Shown: positions 21,192 through 21,333 of the stretch, one piece after another
How the letters are laid out: each line of letters begins with the position of its first letter
Position numbering within the stretch: the first letter of the stretch is position 1
Assembly (NCBI GenBank): GCA_021812785.1
Contig: JAKAMR010000045.1
Span: forward strand, 1-21,333
From: Nitrospirota bacterium
Lineage (GTDB): Bacteria > Nitrospirota > Thermodesulfovibrionia > Thermodesulfovibrionales > JdFR-88
DNA length: 21,333 bases
Reading direction: 5' to 3'
The notes under the pieces: model-generated
Database searches by the model: none
Seen by the model: the letters and a program-made list of their open reading frames with translations, nothing else
Told to the model about the DNA's origin: nothing
Made by a program: the position numbers and the translations under genes

Positions 21192-21333
21192 GTGTCATAA
21201 ATATTTATATGTATTCGCCTATCTCCTGAATTCCCGGTGACAGCAGGGACAGCGGAATAAAAGTTCCGAAAGGGCGATGGTGAGACGGCGGCGGATTGTC
21301 GTCAGGGACCACGGAACATGCCGTTCGCTGCGA

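Noticed and set aside
21277..21333. Start of a gene running off the right edge
   Set aside because: Only 19 codons are visible, the product is Arg-rich without a recognisable motif, and the ribosome binding site is poor.

Overview
The window carries most of a conjugative type IV secretion system (T4SS) of the F/TrhF class on the + strand (bases 3-19749), followed by a minus-strand HigB-HigA toxin-antitoxin pair (20087-20682) and a short, poorly coding end region. It therefore comes from a conjugative plasmid or an integrative conjugative element. The DNA is GC-rich, Arg is often AGG, Ile is often ATA, and many starts are GTG or TTG. This fits an anaerobic Desulfobacterota (Deltaproteobacteria) or Nitrospirota-type host, but the host assignment is a weak inference. 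A probable selenocysteine codon implies a host that makes selenoproteins.

Layout: a putative pilin (traA-like), traL, traE, traK, traB, traV and traC; then an HD-GYP cyclic-di-GMP phosphodiesterase gene; two tandem traN-like genes; traW, traU, trbC and trbI; a TraF(RP4)/S26-type leader peptidase; the F-type thioredoxin-fold traF; traH; and traG. Genes abut or overlap by 4-35 bases throughout, so this is one polycistronic, translationally coupled unit. TraL/E/K/B/V and the ATPase TraC build the envelope channel. TraW/U/TrbC/TrbI/F/H assemble and retract the pilus. TraN and TraG stabilise mating pairs. The coupling protein TraD, the relaxase TraI, oriT and regulators are not seen.

The main discovery candidate is traF. 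Its frame is interrupted by a single TGA at 14704-14706, exactly where the first Cys of the thioredoxin CPYC motif is expected (UPYC). The same frame continues with thioredoxin-like sequence, including a Thr-Pro (cis-Pro) site, to a TAA at 15030. A hairpin with a CGGGA loop starts 20 bases after the TGA, where a bacterial SECIS element should be. I read this as a selenoprotein TraF, a selenium-dependent disulfide oxidoreductase/isomerase built into a conjugation machine whose other parts (TraN, TraU, TraH) are cysteine-rich.

Other notable points are the c-di-GMP phosphodiesterase inside the tra operon; two TraN-like proteins, the second with a three-unit Gly/Ser/Thr beta-type repeat; a composition change at the TraG C-terminus followed by a small possible membrane-protein ORF where F carries traS; and a higBA promoter with a perfect operator palindrome and an apparently leaderless toxin mRNA. 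The last 650 bases hold palindromes and one possible small ORF but no recognised gene.
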